The notes beneath the pieces were generated by a model. It was not told the DNA's origin, did not search any database, and saw only the letters and a list, made by a program, of their open reading frames with translations. Below are positions 46,696 to 55,387 of a stretch of 64,000 nt of DNA, piece after piece. Location of the stretch: contig NZ_JAAITI010000018.1 in NCBI RefSeq assembly GCF_013304735.1, positions 1 through 64,000 of the forward strand, in the 5' to 3' direction. The stretch's first letter is position 1. Each line of letters starts with the position of its first letter. A program made the position numbers and the translations under genes. This DNA is from Blautia luti (GTDB taxonomy: Bacteria > Bacillota > Clostridia > Lachnospirales > Lachnospiraceae).

Positions 46696-47613
46696 ATGAC
46701 TATCCGCCATCTCACTGTTTTTGTCGCCGTTGCAGAACAGGGCTCCATGAGTGCCGCTGCCAAACATCTTTATATTTCCCAGCCAACGGTCAGCCAGGCC
46801 ATCCGGGAACTGGAAAACCATTACAATGGTCTTCTCTTTGAACGCCTCGGAAAAAAACTTTATCTCACAGACCGTGGAAAACTGCTTCTTCCACATGCCC
46901 GGGAAATGATCCGGCAGTTTCAGCAGCTGGAGGAACTGATGCAGAATCAGGGGCAGTCTTCCACCCTGAAGCTTGGTTCCACCCTCACGGTTGGAACCTG
47001 CCTGACACCGTCCATTATCCTGGATCTGCAGAAAAAATTTCCGGATCTGGATGTTTACTCTTTTGTCACCAACACCAAGAACATCGAGCAGAAACTTCTC
47101 CGCTCAGAACTGGACGCTGCTGTGGTAGAAGGTGAGATCCACTCTCCGGATCTTATCGTTCTTCCCATCATCGACGACTGCCTGGTCCTTGCCGCCGGAA
47201 AAAAACATCCCTTTTACCGCAGAGGCCGCATCCATGTCCAGGAACTGAATGACCAGAAATTTGCGGTCCGTGAATATGGCAGCGGTACCAGGCAGCTTTT
47301 TGAGGATTATACCCTTCGCCATGGCCTTAAGATCCGGACTGCCTGGGAAGCCAACAGTCCCCAGGCTCTGATGAACGCAGTGCTGTATAACCAGATGCTC
47401 TCCGTCATGTCCATCCGCCTGATGCATCAGGAGATCCGCCACCGTTCAGTCCGGGTCTTCTACAACGAAGCCGGGGAATGGAACCGAAAATTCAAACTGG
47501 TCTATCACAAGAACAAATTTCTCACCTCTGCCATTTTTGAGTTGGAAAAGATTCTCCATACCTACCAGCATCTGGAACTGCCGTCGGTTATGGGGGTTCT
47601 GGAACAGGAATAG
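46696..47613 (+). CDS. LysR-family regulator, divergent from the siroheme reductase
   Basis: 305 residues, N-terminal HTH (GSMSAAAKHLYISQPTVSQAIRELE) and substrate-binding-like effector domain. Its divergent position with overlapping promoters suggests it controls the reductase gene, like CysL in Bacillus. The effector is not known. Confidence 0.88.
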   Translation: MTIRHLTVFVAVAEQGSMSAAAKHLYISQPTVSQAIRELENHYNGLLFERLGKKLYLTDRGKLLLPHAREMIRQFQQLEELMQNQGQSSTLKLGSTLTVGTCLTPSIILDLQKKFPDLDVYSFVTNTKNIEQKLLRSELDAAVVEGEIHSPDLIVLPIIDDCLVLAAGKKHPFYRRGRIHVQELNDQKFAVREYGSGTRQLFEDYTLRHGLKIRTAWEANSPQALMNAVLYNQMLSVMSIRLMHQEIRHRSVRVFYNEAGEWNRKFKLVYHKNKFLTSAIFELEKILHTYQHLELPSVMGVLEQE

Positions 47614-47652
47614 GCATCCCGCAGGATGCCTACTCTATATTTAATTTCGATG

Positions 47653-47702
47653 AAAAAACGGCCGTACATACCGCTCTAATGTGATATGTACAGCCGTTTT
47701 TC
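47653..47702. terminator. Bidirectional terminator between the LysR and symporter genes
   Basis: AAAAACGGC and GCCGTTTTT, extended by GTACATA/TATGTAC, pair with A and T runs outside. A smaller hairpin GGCATCC/GGATGCC (47613-47630) sits just after the LysR stop. Confidence 0.88.
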
Positions 47703-47750
47703 ATTTTTATATTATCCGCGACAGGAGCGGATCTCTTCCTGAACCGGATG

Positions 47751-49049
47751 CTAATTGGATTCGTTAAATACTTTTTTATCCAGCGCACCGTTCTGATGTG
47801 CAACGATGGTTGTGCAGACTGCATCACCGGTAATGTTAACCGCTGTTCTGGTCATATCCAGGATACGGTCAATACCCATGATCAGACCAATGGCCTCAAC
47901 CGGAAGACCTACAGAGTTAAATACCATAGTCAGGGTAACAAGACCAACACTTGGTACACCGGCAGTTCCTACGGAAGCAAGGGTTGCAGTTCCGATAACT
48001 GTCACATAATCCATCGGACTTAAGTGGATACCAAAAGCCTGTGCCGCAAATACTACGGCAACACCCTGCATGATAGAGGTACCGTCCATGTTGATGGTAG
48101 CTCCAAGAGGAATGGTGAATGAAGAAATCTTCTTGGAAACACCTACTTTCTTGGACAGGGTATCAATGGACATCGGGATCGTGGCATTGGATGTAGCTGT
48201 TGAGAACGCAAATGCCATAACCGGGAAAAATTTCTTGATGAATTTTATCGGATTCAGTCCTGTGAAGACCTTCAGCAGAATCTGGTATACGCCGAAGCAC
48301 TGGATCGCCAGTGCAAGGAGAACACCGATCATATATTTTGCCAGCGGGATAAATGCACTGAAACCGATGTTTGCAAAGGTTCTGCTGATAAGGCAGAATA
48401 CACCGATCGGTGCAAGTGCCATGATCATCATGGTCATCTCCATCATGATATCATTGAACTGGCTGAAAAAGTTCGCTACTGTCTCTGCGCGCTCTCCCAT
48501 TTTCGCAAGGATCACACCCACGATCAGGGCAAATACGATAACCTGAAGCATGGTTCCGCTTGCCAGAGAATTGATGGGATTGTCCGGGATGATGTTCAGG
48601 ATAGTATCTGTAAGAGATGTAGCCTCCATAGTCTCCAAAGAGGAAGCGGAGGACTGAATAGAGCTCATATCCAGTCCCACACCCGGATTGATCAGATTAC
48701 CTACAGTCAGGGCAACAGAAACAGCCAGAGCTGTAGTCGCCAGATAAAATACCAGTGTTCTCACACCTACGGTTCCAAGCTTCTTGGTATCACCGATGGA
48801 CATACTTCCGCAGACAAGGGAACAGAATACCAGCGGTACAACCAGCATTTTCATCAGACGGATAAATCCCTGTCCGATTACATAAAGGATTCCTTCCACG
48901 ATCACATCTTTCTTGAAGCTGCTGTCCGGAACCAGGTAACAGAGAATGATTCCCAGTATCGCACCTGCGATCAGCGCCACAAAGATCTTCGTGGTAAGAC
49001 CCATTTTCTTTTTCTGCTGTGTTTTCTCTTTTATATTTTTCTCTTTCAT
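47751..49049 (-). CDS. Dicarboxylate/amino acid:cation symporter (DAACS family)
   Basis: 432 residues from the ATG with GGAGGAC 6-7 bases upstream. Eight membrane segments plus re-entrant loops; the serine-rich hairpin SSAS, AFSTATSNATIP and the NMDGT motif (IPLGATINMDGTS) mark a GltP/GltT-type Na+- or H+-coupled carrier of glutamate, aspartate or C4-acids. It follows rmlD with almost no gap. Confidence 0.92.
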   Translation of the reverse strand: MKEKNIKEKTQQKKKMGLTTKIFVALIAGAILGIILCYLVPDSSFKKDVIVEGILYVIGQGFIRLMKMLVVPLVFCSLVCGSMSIGDTKKLGTVGVRTLVFYLATTALAVSVALTVGNLINPGVGLDMSSIQSSASSLETMEATSLTDTILNIIPDNPINSLASGTMLQVIVFALIVGVILAKMGERAETVANFFSQFNDIMMEMTMMIMALAPIGVFCLISRTFANIGFSAFIPLAKYMIGVLLALAIQCFGVYQILLKVFTGLNPIKFIKKFFPVMAFAFSTATSNATIPMSIDTLSKKVGVSKKISSFTIPLGATINMDGTSIMQGVAVVFAAQAFGIHLSPMDYVTVIGTATLASVGTAGVPSVGLVTLTMVFNSVGLPVEAIGLIMGIDRILDMTRTAVNITGDAVCTTIVAHQNGALDKKVFNESN

Positions 49050-49050
49050 C

Positions 49051-49902
49051 CTAGTCCTCCGTTCTTTCATCCATATATTCTTTCAGTGATGCTTTCCAGT
49101 CCGGCATGTCATACACTTCAATGATACGGAGGATAAAATTATCAAGGACTGCATAAGGCGGTCTGACAGAAGAAAGATCTGACTGCTCTGTCGGCACGGA
49201 TCTCAGTTCGATCTCCTTTCCTGCAAGGCGAAGGATCTCTGTTGCAAACTCATAACGGTTGCATACACCGCTGCAGGTTACGTGATAAGTTCCATATTCG
49301 TTGGTATCGATAAGATACAGGATCATTCTTGCCAGATCTTTGGCACTGGTCGGTGATCCGAACTGGTCAGAAGCAACAGAAAGCGCCTGGCCTTTTTCCG
49401 CTGTCTCCAGCACACGGTTTACAAAATTGTTTCCGCCTTTTCCATATACCCAGTTACTTCGGATAATGAAATGTTTGTGTGTGAACTCTTTTACATAGTT
49501 CTCCCCTGCTCTCTTGGAACGGCCGTAAACAGTCAGCGGATTGGTATCGTCAAACTCTGTATACGGTTTTTTGCTCTTTCCGTCGAAAACATCATCTGTG
49601 GAAAGCTGTACGATCTTTGCGCCGCATTTTCTTGCCACGATACTTAAGTTCCTTGCTCCCAGTGCATTGACACGGTATGCATGTTCCGGATTCTTCTCAC
49701 ACTCATCGGTATCTGTGATACCGGTGCAGTTGATGATCACATCCGGACGGTTAATGGAACCGAAGTTGATCACTTCATCTGTGTCTGTGATATCCAGCTC
49801 ATCAAGGTCTGTGTTCAGAGTCTCGATCTGCATTGGATCCAGAACATCATTCAGTGCCCGTCCGATCTGTCCGTTGGCACCTACGATCCATACTTTTAAC
49901 AT
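49051..49902 (-). CDS. RmlD-like dTDP-4-dehydrorhamnose reductase (SDR family)
   Basis: 283 residues: NAD(P) site GANGQIGRAL at the N-terminus, active-site YGRSKRAGE (Tyr-x3-Lys), DQFGSPTSAKDLA. The family makes dTDP-L-rhamnose, but rmlA, B and C are not next to it, so a related nucleotide-sugar reductase role cannot be excluded. Confidence 0.85.
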   Translation of the reverse strand: MLKVWIVGANGQIGRALNDVLDPMQIETLNTDLDELDITDTDEVINFGSINRPDVIINCTGITDTDECEKNPEHAYRVNALGARNLSIVARKCGAKIVQLSTDDVFDGKSKKPYTEFDDTNPLTVYGRSKRAGENYVKEFTHKHFIIRSNWVYGKGGNNFVNRVLETAEKGQALSVASDQFGSPTSAKDLARMILYLIDTNEYGTYHVTCSGVCNRYEFATEILRLAGKEIELRSVPTEQSDLSSVRPPYAVLDNFILRIIEVYDMPDWKASLKEYMDERTED

Positions 49903-50297
49903 CTTTCTACCTCCCTGGTATAATGTGTGTGATACATAAATAAAGAGACATTGATTTAGATCAAAACCAATGCCCCTTTAACCTATATACTGAAATATAT
50001 TTTATCAATATCACAAAAAGCTGTCAAGAAAAAAGCCCCTGTTTCCATAAGGTTCCTGTTTCCTTTGCTTCTGTCTGGTCCTGCTTCAGAGCCAGGGGCT
50101 GTCCACACAGGCCAGAGTCATCAAATAGTCAGGATCGTACCTTGCATTTCCACGCCTCGTATGCTATACTCAGTTTCGCTGCAAAAGCCCGAAAAAACCA
50201 AGGTCGTACAGGGCTTACAAGGCGGTCACCGCCTATAAATGTGCCGAGTGTTCGTGACCTTCCACTCGTAAAACAAAACTAAAGGAGAATAAAAAAT
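49903..50297. promoter_or_regulatory. Intergenic region with divergent rmlD and queT control elements
   Basis: This 395-base gap holds the rmlD promoter on the minus strand (TTGACA 50022-50027, 17 bases, TAAAAT 49999-50004). It also holds a 17-bp terminator-like hairpin in the rmlD leader (49941-49980), the queT promoter on the plus strand (TTGCAT 50142-50147, 17 bases, TATACT 50165-50170), a GGCGG/CCGCC hairpin (50221-50233), and the preQ1 riboswitch. The segment 50030-50135 between the promoters shows no gene. Confidence 0.75.
50246..50287 (+). promoter_or_regulatory. preQ1-I riboswitch upstream of queT
   Basis: Stem P1 GAGTG (50246-50250) / CACTC (50263-50267) encloses a pyrimidine-rich loop starting TTC. 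The A-rich tail ends ACTAAAGGAG. The loop bases CCTT (50258-50261) can pair with AAGG (50282-50285), making the H-type pseudoknot of the class and sealing the ribosome-binding site. preQ1 binding would block translation of the queuosine-precursor transporter. Confidence 0.88.
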
Positions 50298-50795
50298 ATG
50301 AAAAACAAAGGTACTCATTTTCTGGTACAGGGAGCTGCCATTGCAGCTGTATATGTTGTCCTGACACTGGTATTCGCACCACTTAGCTTCGGTGAAGTTC
50401 AGATCCGGTTTTCCGAGGCGCTGACTGTGCTTCCGTTCTTCACACCGGCTGCCATCCCGGGACTATTCGTGGGATGTATCATCGCCAATCTTCTTGGCGG
50501 TGCGATTCCGGTTGATATCATTTTCGGAAGCATTGCCACACTCATCGGTGCATTCTTTACCTACAAGCTTCGCAATACAGGCAGATGGACAGCCCCGATC
50601 CCGCCGATCGTTTCCAACATTGTGATCGTTCCTCTTGTGCTTCGTTACGGATACGGCATCAATCTTCCTATCCCGTTTATGATGCTCACAGTAGGAGCCG
50701 GCGAATTTATCTCAGCCGGTGTGATCGGTATGATCCTTCTTGGAGCACTTTCCAAATACAAAAATGTACTTTTTCATAAAAAAGCAGCAGTCTGA
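50298..50795 (+). CDS. queT: QueT-family queuosine precursor transporter
   Basis: 165 residues, about five membrane segments (FGEVQIRFSEALTVLPFFTPAAIPGLFVGCIIANLLGG). An S component of an ECF-type importer for preQ0, preQ1 or queuine. The preQ1 riboswitch upstream supports the substrate. Confidence 0.94.
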   Translation: MKNKGTHFLVQGAAIAAVYVVLTLVFAPLSFGEVQIRFSEALTVLPFFTPAAIPGLFVGCIIANLLGGAIPVDIIFGSIATLIGAFFTYKLRNTGRWTAPIPPIVSNIVIVPLVLRYGYGINLPIPFMMLTVGAGEFISAGVIGMILLGALSKYKNVLFHKKAAV

Positions 50796-50812
50796 TCGAA
50801 CCTGCTGCCCAC

Positions 50813-50859
50813 AAAAGGGAGCCATGAGAAAACAGCAGCATTTCTCATGGCTCCCTTTT
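50813..50859. terminator. Bidirectional terminator of queT and sigF
   Basis: A 19-bp perfect stem (AAAAGGGAGCCATGAGAAA and complement) with T-runs on both strands. It overlaps the last codon of sigF. Confidence 0.92.
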
Positions 50860-51580
50860 ATTTTTTCTCTACGGATTCCTGCAGACTGCGCAGGATCCTC
50901 TTTTCCATTCTGGATACCTGTACCTGGGATACGCCAAGCTCATGGGCGATCTCCGTCTGGGTCATATCCTGAAAATATCGCATATAAATGAGTTTCCGTT
51001 CCTTTGCTTCCAGTGACCCCAGCATTTCTTCCAGAAAAATCCGGTTCAACGCTTTTTCCTGCAGGTTTTCTTTTTCCGGGAGCTTGTCCATCAGAGAAAT
51101 CTCCGTTCCCTCACCCTGATAGATCGTTTTGTGAAGAGATTCCACCTCTGCACCGGATTCCATAGTCATTACCAGTTCTTCTATGGAAATTCCCATTTCC
51201 GCTGCCATTTCCCCCGTCGTAGGTTCCCGCTCCAGCCGGCGCGTCAGTGCTTCTCTCACCTGATAGATCCGGTAGTGATTTTCCTTCAGAGAACGGCTTA
51301 CCTTCAGTATCCCGTCGTCCCTGAGATAACGTTTGATCTCTCCGATGATCATGGGAACTGCATAGGTGGAAAATTTCACATCATAGGACATGTCAAACTT
51401 ATCCACAGCTTTCAGAAGTCCGATGCTGCCGATCTGGAATAGATCCTCCATCTCCACCCCACGTCCCAAAAAACGCTTTGCCACACTGTATATCAGCCCT
51501 GTATTTTCCTCAAACAAAAGATCTCTTGCCGCTTTATCCCCCTGGTGTGCACGCCCGATGAGGGCAAGAGTACGATCCAT
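50858..51580 (-). CDS. sigF: Sporulation sigma factor F
   Basis: 240 residues with sigma-70 regions 2 (DLFQIGSIGLLKAVDKFD), 3 and 4 (TQTEIAHELGVSQVQVSRMEKRIL). First forespore-specific sigma factor, kept inactive by SpoIIAB. Last gene of spoIIAA-spoIIAB-sigF. Unlike in Bacillus, the spoVA genes do not follow directly but lie about 8 kb away on the other strand. Confidence 0.96.
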   Translation of the reverse strand: MDRTLALIGRAHQGDKAARDLLFEENTGLIYSVAKRFLGRGVEMEDLFQIGSIGLLKAVDKFDMSYDVKFSTYAVPMIIGEIKRYLRDDGILKVSRSLKENHYRIYQVREALTRRLEREPTTGEMAAEMGISIEELVMTMESGAEVESLHKTIYQGEGTEISLMDKLPEKENLQEKALNRIFLEEMLGSLEAKERKLIYMRYFQDMTQTEIAHELGVSQVQVSRMEKRILRSLQESVEKK

Positions 51581-51582
51581 AG

Positions 51583-52008
51583 TTACCTCCTGATGATCTT
51601 TTTCATGTGCACAGTTGTTCCACGTCCCACTTCTGATTCCACCAGAACTTCATCCATAAATGCCTCCATGAAGGTAAATCCCATACCGGAACGGTCCTTG
51701 TCCGGTTTTGTGGTAAACATGGGTTCCATGGCTTTTTGGATATCCGCAATTCCCACTCCATGATCAATCACATCCACAGTAAGCTCCTGCCCGCTCAGCC
51801 GGCAATCTACCTGAATCTTATGTACCTCTCCTTCATACCCGTGGATGATGCAGTTTGTCACAGCTTCCGATACTGCAGTCTTCAGATCCGAAACTTCCTC
51901 CAGCGTAGGATTCAGCTGCGTACAGAATGAAGCCACTGCCACTCTGGCCAGTGCTTCATTTGTCGGCCTGCTGTCAAAGATGATTGTCATTTCATTTGTG
52001 TTTTCCAT
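51583..52008 (-). CDS. spoIIAB: Anti-sigma-F factor and kinase SpoIIAB
   Basis: 141 residues from MENTNEM, with AGGAGGGTG upstream. GHKL-type ATP site: the N-box AVSEAVTNCIIHGY, DHGVGIAD, and GMGFTFME. Binds SigF and phosphorylates SpoIIAA. Overlaps the end of spoIIAA by 17 bases. Confidence 0.95.
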   Translation of the reverse strand: MENTNEMTIIFDSRPTNEALARVAVASFCTQLNPTLEEVSDLKTAVSEAVTNCIIHGYEGEVHKIQVDCRLSGQELTVDVIDHGVGIADIQKAMEPMFTTKPDKDRSGMGFTFMEAFMDEVLVESEVGRGTTVHMKKIIRR

Positions 52009-52351
52009 GATATACACCCTCCTGTTCTTCTGCTGCTTCCTGTGTTTTGCAGATATCAATATATCTGCCGACTCCGGAAAGACGCAAAAGCTTTGCAATA
52101 TGACTGTTTACATTCATTACCTGCACACATTTCCCTCTCATTCCCAATGCCCGGTACCGTCCCATAAGAAGGCCAATGCCGGAACTGTCCATAAAAACAG
52201 TCTCTGAGAAGTCAAAAATCATATTTTTTATATATTCATGTCCAATAATACGGTCTGATTCTCTTCGAATCTCATCGGAAACCGGATGATCCAGTTCTGT
52301 CGGAAGATGTACCGTGAGAACTGTCCCCGACCTTTCAAACCCTGCTGCCAT
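51992..52351 (-). CDS. spoIIAA: Anti-sigma-F factor antagonist SpoIIAA
   Basis: 119 residues from MAAGFERSGTVLTVHL. STAS fold; the phosphorylated serine is in FMDSSGIGLLMGRY. GGGGGAAG precedes the start. A clear sigma-H promoter could not be fixed in the short region after the upstream terminator. Confidence 0.94.
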   Translation of the reverse strand: MAAGFERSGTVLTVHLPTELDHPVSDEIRRESDRIIGHEYIKNMIFDFSETVFMDSSGIGLLMGRYRALGMRGKCVQVMNVNSHIAKLLRLSGVGRYIDICKTQEAAEEQEGVYHGKHK

Positions 52352-52399
52352 TTTATTCTTCCCCCTTTTTTCGATTTTTATACCTTTTCTTGCAAACAC

Positions 52400-52432
52400 A
52401 AAAAGGGGAATGTACCGAAGCACATTCCCCTT
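52400..52432 (-). terminator. Terminator upstream of the spoIIA operon
   Basis: AAGGGGAATGT and ACATTCCCCTT pair around GCTTCGGT, followed by TTTTGTG on the minus strand. It ends the TPR-protein transcript and isolates spoIIA-sigF. Confidence 0.9.
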
Positions 52433-52456
52433 CTCCGAGGTTTTTCCCTGTATGTT

Positions 52457-53800
52457 TTATTCTGTATATCCATCATTGTAGGATGAGTCATCGTATCCGC
52501 TTTCATCGTAACTGCTGTACTCATCACTGTAATCTCCGGAATCATCATAATTTCCGGAATCCCCCTGTGCACTCTGTGTGGAATCCGCACCCTCTGCGTT
52601 ATCTGTACTTCCGGTGCTGTCTGTAGAACTGTCACCGGTACTGTCCGTACTGTCAGAAGACGAAATTCCGCTCACTCCGGTTCTCTCGCATATGGTGTTG
52701 TAAACACCCTTTGCTGAATCAGACAGCGTATCCACATACACATTCTGAATCTGAAGCGCTGCTGTATCCAGGTCTTCCTGCTGCATAGCTGTATAAGCGG
52801 AAAACAGTGCCTCATAACTCTGACTTCTCTTCTTCTCTTCTTCCACCTGCTTGGAAACCGCATCGGCCGTATCATTAGACTCGGCAGCTTCCCCCTGCGC
52901 CTTGGTAAGCTCTACACTCTGGCTGGAAAGGGAATCGCTGTACTGGATGATCTGCTGGTTTGCCTCACGGTAAATATCCTGCTTCACAGCTGGCAGTACC
53001 AGAAGCCAGAATGCCGCCGCACCTGCCGCAAATCCCAGAACCATGGTAAAAAACAGCGATACTCTGGACCGTTCTTTATAAGAAGACGGCCTTACAACAA
53101 TCTCACCGGAAATGTTATCATTCTCTGCTTTCTCATTGCCGAAAAGACCTTTCCGTTTTTTTTCTATTTTTGTGGTAACACCGGTCTGCTCATCTACCTC
53201 CCGCAGGAAACGTAAGGTAGTTGTATTGGTTTTATCAATTCTGGCCGCTTTTTTCAGCGTTCTTCTCGCCTTGTTCCACTCCTGATTCTTCATCTGAATC
53301 AATGCGAGAAGATGATAGCCCTTAATCAGCTTAGGATTCTGGGAAAGAATCTTTTTCAGGCGGATAGCCGCCATATCCTCATGCCCTTCTCTGCACATGG
53401 CAAGCGCGTTGTTGTATTTTTTTATGCTCTCATTGATTGTATCCAGTTTATTCTGATTTGCCTGAAGCTTGGCAATATATTCTGAAGCCAGATTTCGGTT
53501 CTTCTGAATATTCTTGCTGATAACCCATTCACTCAGTGCCGCAACCACCTCACCGGTCTCAAAATACACCAGGCCAAGAAGGTTTCTCGCACGGATATTT
53601 CGTTTATCATAGGCAAGGCTCTGCTTCAGACAGCTGATCGCCCCGGACAGATCTCGGATACTTGCTTTTTCCAGGCCCTGATTATAATAAAGCTTGGAAA
53701 GGTAATCCACTTTCTTCTGGATCAACACATTGGCTCCGCAGTGCGGACAGTAATCCAGGTCTGTATCTGTCAGGAACGCTCCACAGTTTATGCAGTTCAT
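52457..53800 (-). CDS. Zinc-ribbon / TPR membrane protein
   Basis: 447 residues. N-terminal zinc ribbon (CINCG ... CPHCG, residues 3-21), TPR-like repeats (about 30-210), one membrane helix (about 250-272, VSLFFTMVLGFAAGAAAFWLLVLP), an extracellular coiled coil, and a Ser/Asp/Thr/Tyr-rich acidic tail. No known enzyme motif. The domain order suggests a membrane scaffold that binds partners inside and reaches the wall outside. It follows the 50-residue gene by 10 bases. Confidence 0.82.
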   Translation of the reverse strand: MNCINCGAFLTDTDLDYCPHCGANVLIQKKVDYLSKLYYNQGLEKASIRDLSGAISCLKQSLAYDKRNIRARNLLGLVYFETGEVVAALSEWVISKNIQKNRNLASEYIAKLQANQNKLDTINESIKKYNNALAMCREGHEDMAAIRLKKILSQNPKLIKGYHLLALIQMKNQEWNKARRTLKKAARIDKTNTTTLRFLREVDEQTGVTTKIEKKRKGLFGNEKAENDNISGEIVVRPSSYKERSRVSLFFTMVLGFAAGAAAFWLLVLPAVKQDIYREANQQIIQYSDSLSSQSVELTKAQGEAAESNDTADAVSKQVEEEKKRSQSYEALFSAYTAMQQEDLDTAALQIQNVYVDTLSDSAKGVYNTICERTGVSGISSSDSTDSTGDSSTDSTGSTDNAEGADSTQSAQGDSGNYDDSGDYSDEYSSYDESGYDDSSYNDGYTE

Positions 53801-53810
53801 TCATGTCTCC

Positions 53811-53963
53811 TTATCTTACACGTCTGTTGCTCTTGACCTCCCGCAGCATCTCCTGAAGCACATCCATGATATCTGTGATCTCACGGTCATAGATTGCACC
53901 TTCTACATCTGCCACATCCAGACATGGTTCAAATTTCTTCAGTTCCTCTTCATAATCGATCAT
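53811..53963 (-). CDS. 50-residue conserved-looking small protein overlapping folC
   Basis: Begins MIDYEEELKKFEPCLDVADV and ends in a basic tail (REVKSNRRVR). Its start overlaps the folC stop by four bases (ATGA), and GGAGG lies 8-9 bases upstream, inside folC. It is acidic and probably helical, with no membrane segment. I do not recognise it. The coupling and the ribosome-binding site support real translation. Confidence 0.78.
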   Translation of the reverse strand: MIDYEEELKKFEPCLDVADVEGAIYDREITDIMDVLQEMLREVKSNRRVR

Positions 53964-55258
53964 AATTTTTTCCTCCTGATCACAGCCTTGATTTCCCCGA
54001 CCAGATAAAGGGAGCCCACACAGAACAGCATGCCATCTTCGCCTTTTTCCTTAACTGCCTGTTCAAACGCTGTCGGAACATCCTCCACTGCTTCTACTTC
54101 CGGTACTCCGTCTTTACGGAAGATTTCTGCAAGCTCTTCCACCGGAACTTTACGGTATCCTCCTACCTGTGTGACAATCACATGGCGGAAACGGATACGT
54201 GTACAGATCGTACGGATCATATCTGTATAATCTTTGTCGTCCACTGCGGAAAACAGCAGGGTCAGCGGAAATTCCTTCTGGAAATGTTCCGCAGTCTCCA
54301 CAAACTTCTCCACGCCGTCTTCATTATGTGCACCATCCACGATCACACCTGGGAGAACGGTCTCCATTCTGCCCTGCCAACGTGTCTTGGCCATACCGGC
54401 TTTCAGAGCTTCCAGTGATACCGGAATCTGATTTTCCAGAACCTGAATGGTTTTTACCGCAAGGGCCGCATTCATAACCTGATAACGTGCGATAAAAGGA
54501 ATATCAAATACGGTATCTCCATAAGCCTCATCTTTCAGAGAAAACTTAATTCCATCTTTTGTAATTTCATGGATCCTGGTATCTTCCCGCTTCAGCTCAT
54601 AATAAGGACATCCTAAGGTTTCTGCATGCTCACGCATCACGCGCGCCGCATCCGGATCATTTCCATCGTAGATCACCGGAACGCCCGGCACCATGATCCC
54701 CGCCTTCTCTCCCGCGATCTCGGAAACGGTATTTCCAAGGTACTGCATATGGTCGAGGCTTATGGAAGTGATCACACAGGCCGCCGGATTCTCCACTGCT
54801 GTGGTAGCATCCAGACGTCCGCCAAGTCCTGTCTCCAGTGTTACATAATCTACACCGGCTTCTGCAAAGATCACCATTCCCATCAGAAGAAGTGTCTCAA
54901 AATAGGTCGGATGATAACTTCCTTCCGCAACCAGCTCATCGGAAAGTGTCTTTACTTTCTCAAAGGCACGAAGGAAGGTATCGTCATCAATCACTTCCTC
55001 ATTGATCTGAAATCGCTCATTGATCTCCACCAGATGGGGAGATGTAAAAAGTCCACAGGAATATCCTGCTTCCCGAAGGACCGATGTGATAAACGCACAG
55101 GTACTTCCCTTTCCGTTTGTTCCTGCTACATGGATCACACGGAATTTCTTCTGTGGATCTCCAAGTCTTCTTAAACATTCTCTGGTATGGTCCAGACTGT
55201 TCTTGGTTGTAAATCTTGGTATGTCTTCAATATACGCAACTGCTTCTTCGTAATTCAT
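53960..55258 (-). CDS. folC: Folylpolyglutamate / dihydrofolate synthase
   Basis: 432 residues from MNYEEAVAYIED. Mur-ligase-type ATP site HVAGTNGKGSTCAF, then HMQYLGNTVSEIAGEKAGI and VDGAHN. Adds glutamate to folates. Its ribosome-binding site is weak (GATGG before eight T); a more upstream ATG adds only five residues. Confidence 0.95.
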   Translation of the reverse strand: MNYEEAVAYIEDIPRFTTKNSLDHTRECLRRLGDPQKKFRVIHVAGTNGKGSTCAFITSVLREAGYSCGLFTSPHLVEINERFQINEEVIDDDTFLRAFEKVKTLSDELVAEGSYHPTYFETLLLMGMVIFAEAGVDYVTLETGLGGRLDATTAVENPAACVITSISLDHMQYLGNTVSEIAGEKAGIMVPGVPVIYDGNDPDAARVMREHAETLGCPYYELKREDTRIHEITKDGIKFSLKDEAYGDTVFDIPFIARYQVMNAALAVKTIQVLENQIPVSLEALKAGMAKTRWQGRMETVLPGVIVDGAHNEDGVEKFVETAEHFQKEFPLTLLFSAVDDKDYTDMIRTICTRIRFRHVIVTQVGGYRKVPVEELAEIFRKDGVPEVEAVEDVPTAFEQAVKEKGEDGMLFCVGSLYLVGEIKAVIRRKKL

Positions 55259-55302
55259 AAAAAAAACCATCACTTATCTATAATGTATTCGTAAGGAACT
55301 TT

Positions 55303-55370
55303 CGGGGAGAAAAATTTCTCCCCTCCTGTCCGTTACGATACCATTATATAATAGTGGTGGAAGATGTCCA
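55303..55370 (-). promoter_or_regulatory. folC promoter and leader hairpin
   Basis: TGGACA (55365-55370), 16 bases, TATAAT (55343-55348) on the minus strand overlaps the end of the LTA-synthase gene. The leader holds a perfect 9-bp hairpin GGGGAGAAA/TTTCTCCCC (55303-55322). Confidence 0.72.
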
Positions 55371-55387
55371 GTCCTAATCGTAATATT

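Noticed and set aside
50028-50110. AGCCCCTG/CAGGGGCT pairing with a T-run on the minus strand, possible sRNA terminator
   Set aside because: The loop is about 50 bases and no minus-strand promoter or gene was found upstream of it.
50035-50170. Minus-strand fragment that reads as about 24 codons (RGNARYDPDYLMTL...) and ends in TGA
   Set aside because: It has no start codon, no ribosome-binding site and begins after an in-frame stop. It could be a gene remnant or chance; I cannot support a call.
52352-52399. Sigma-H promoter for spoIIAA
   Set aside because: An AAAGGTATA-like -35 exists, but no GAAT element lies at the proper distance, so I did not annotate it.
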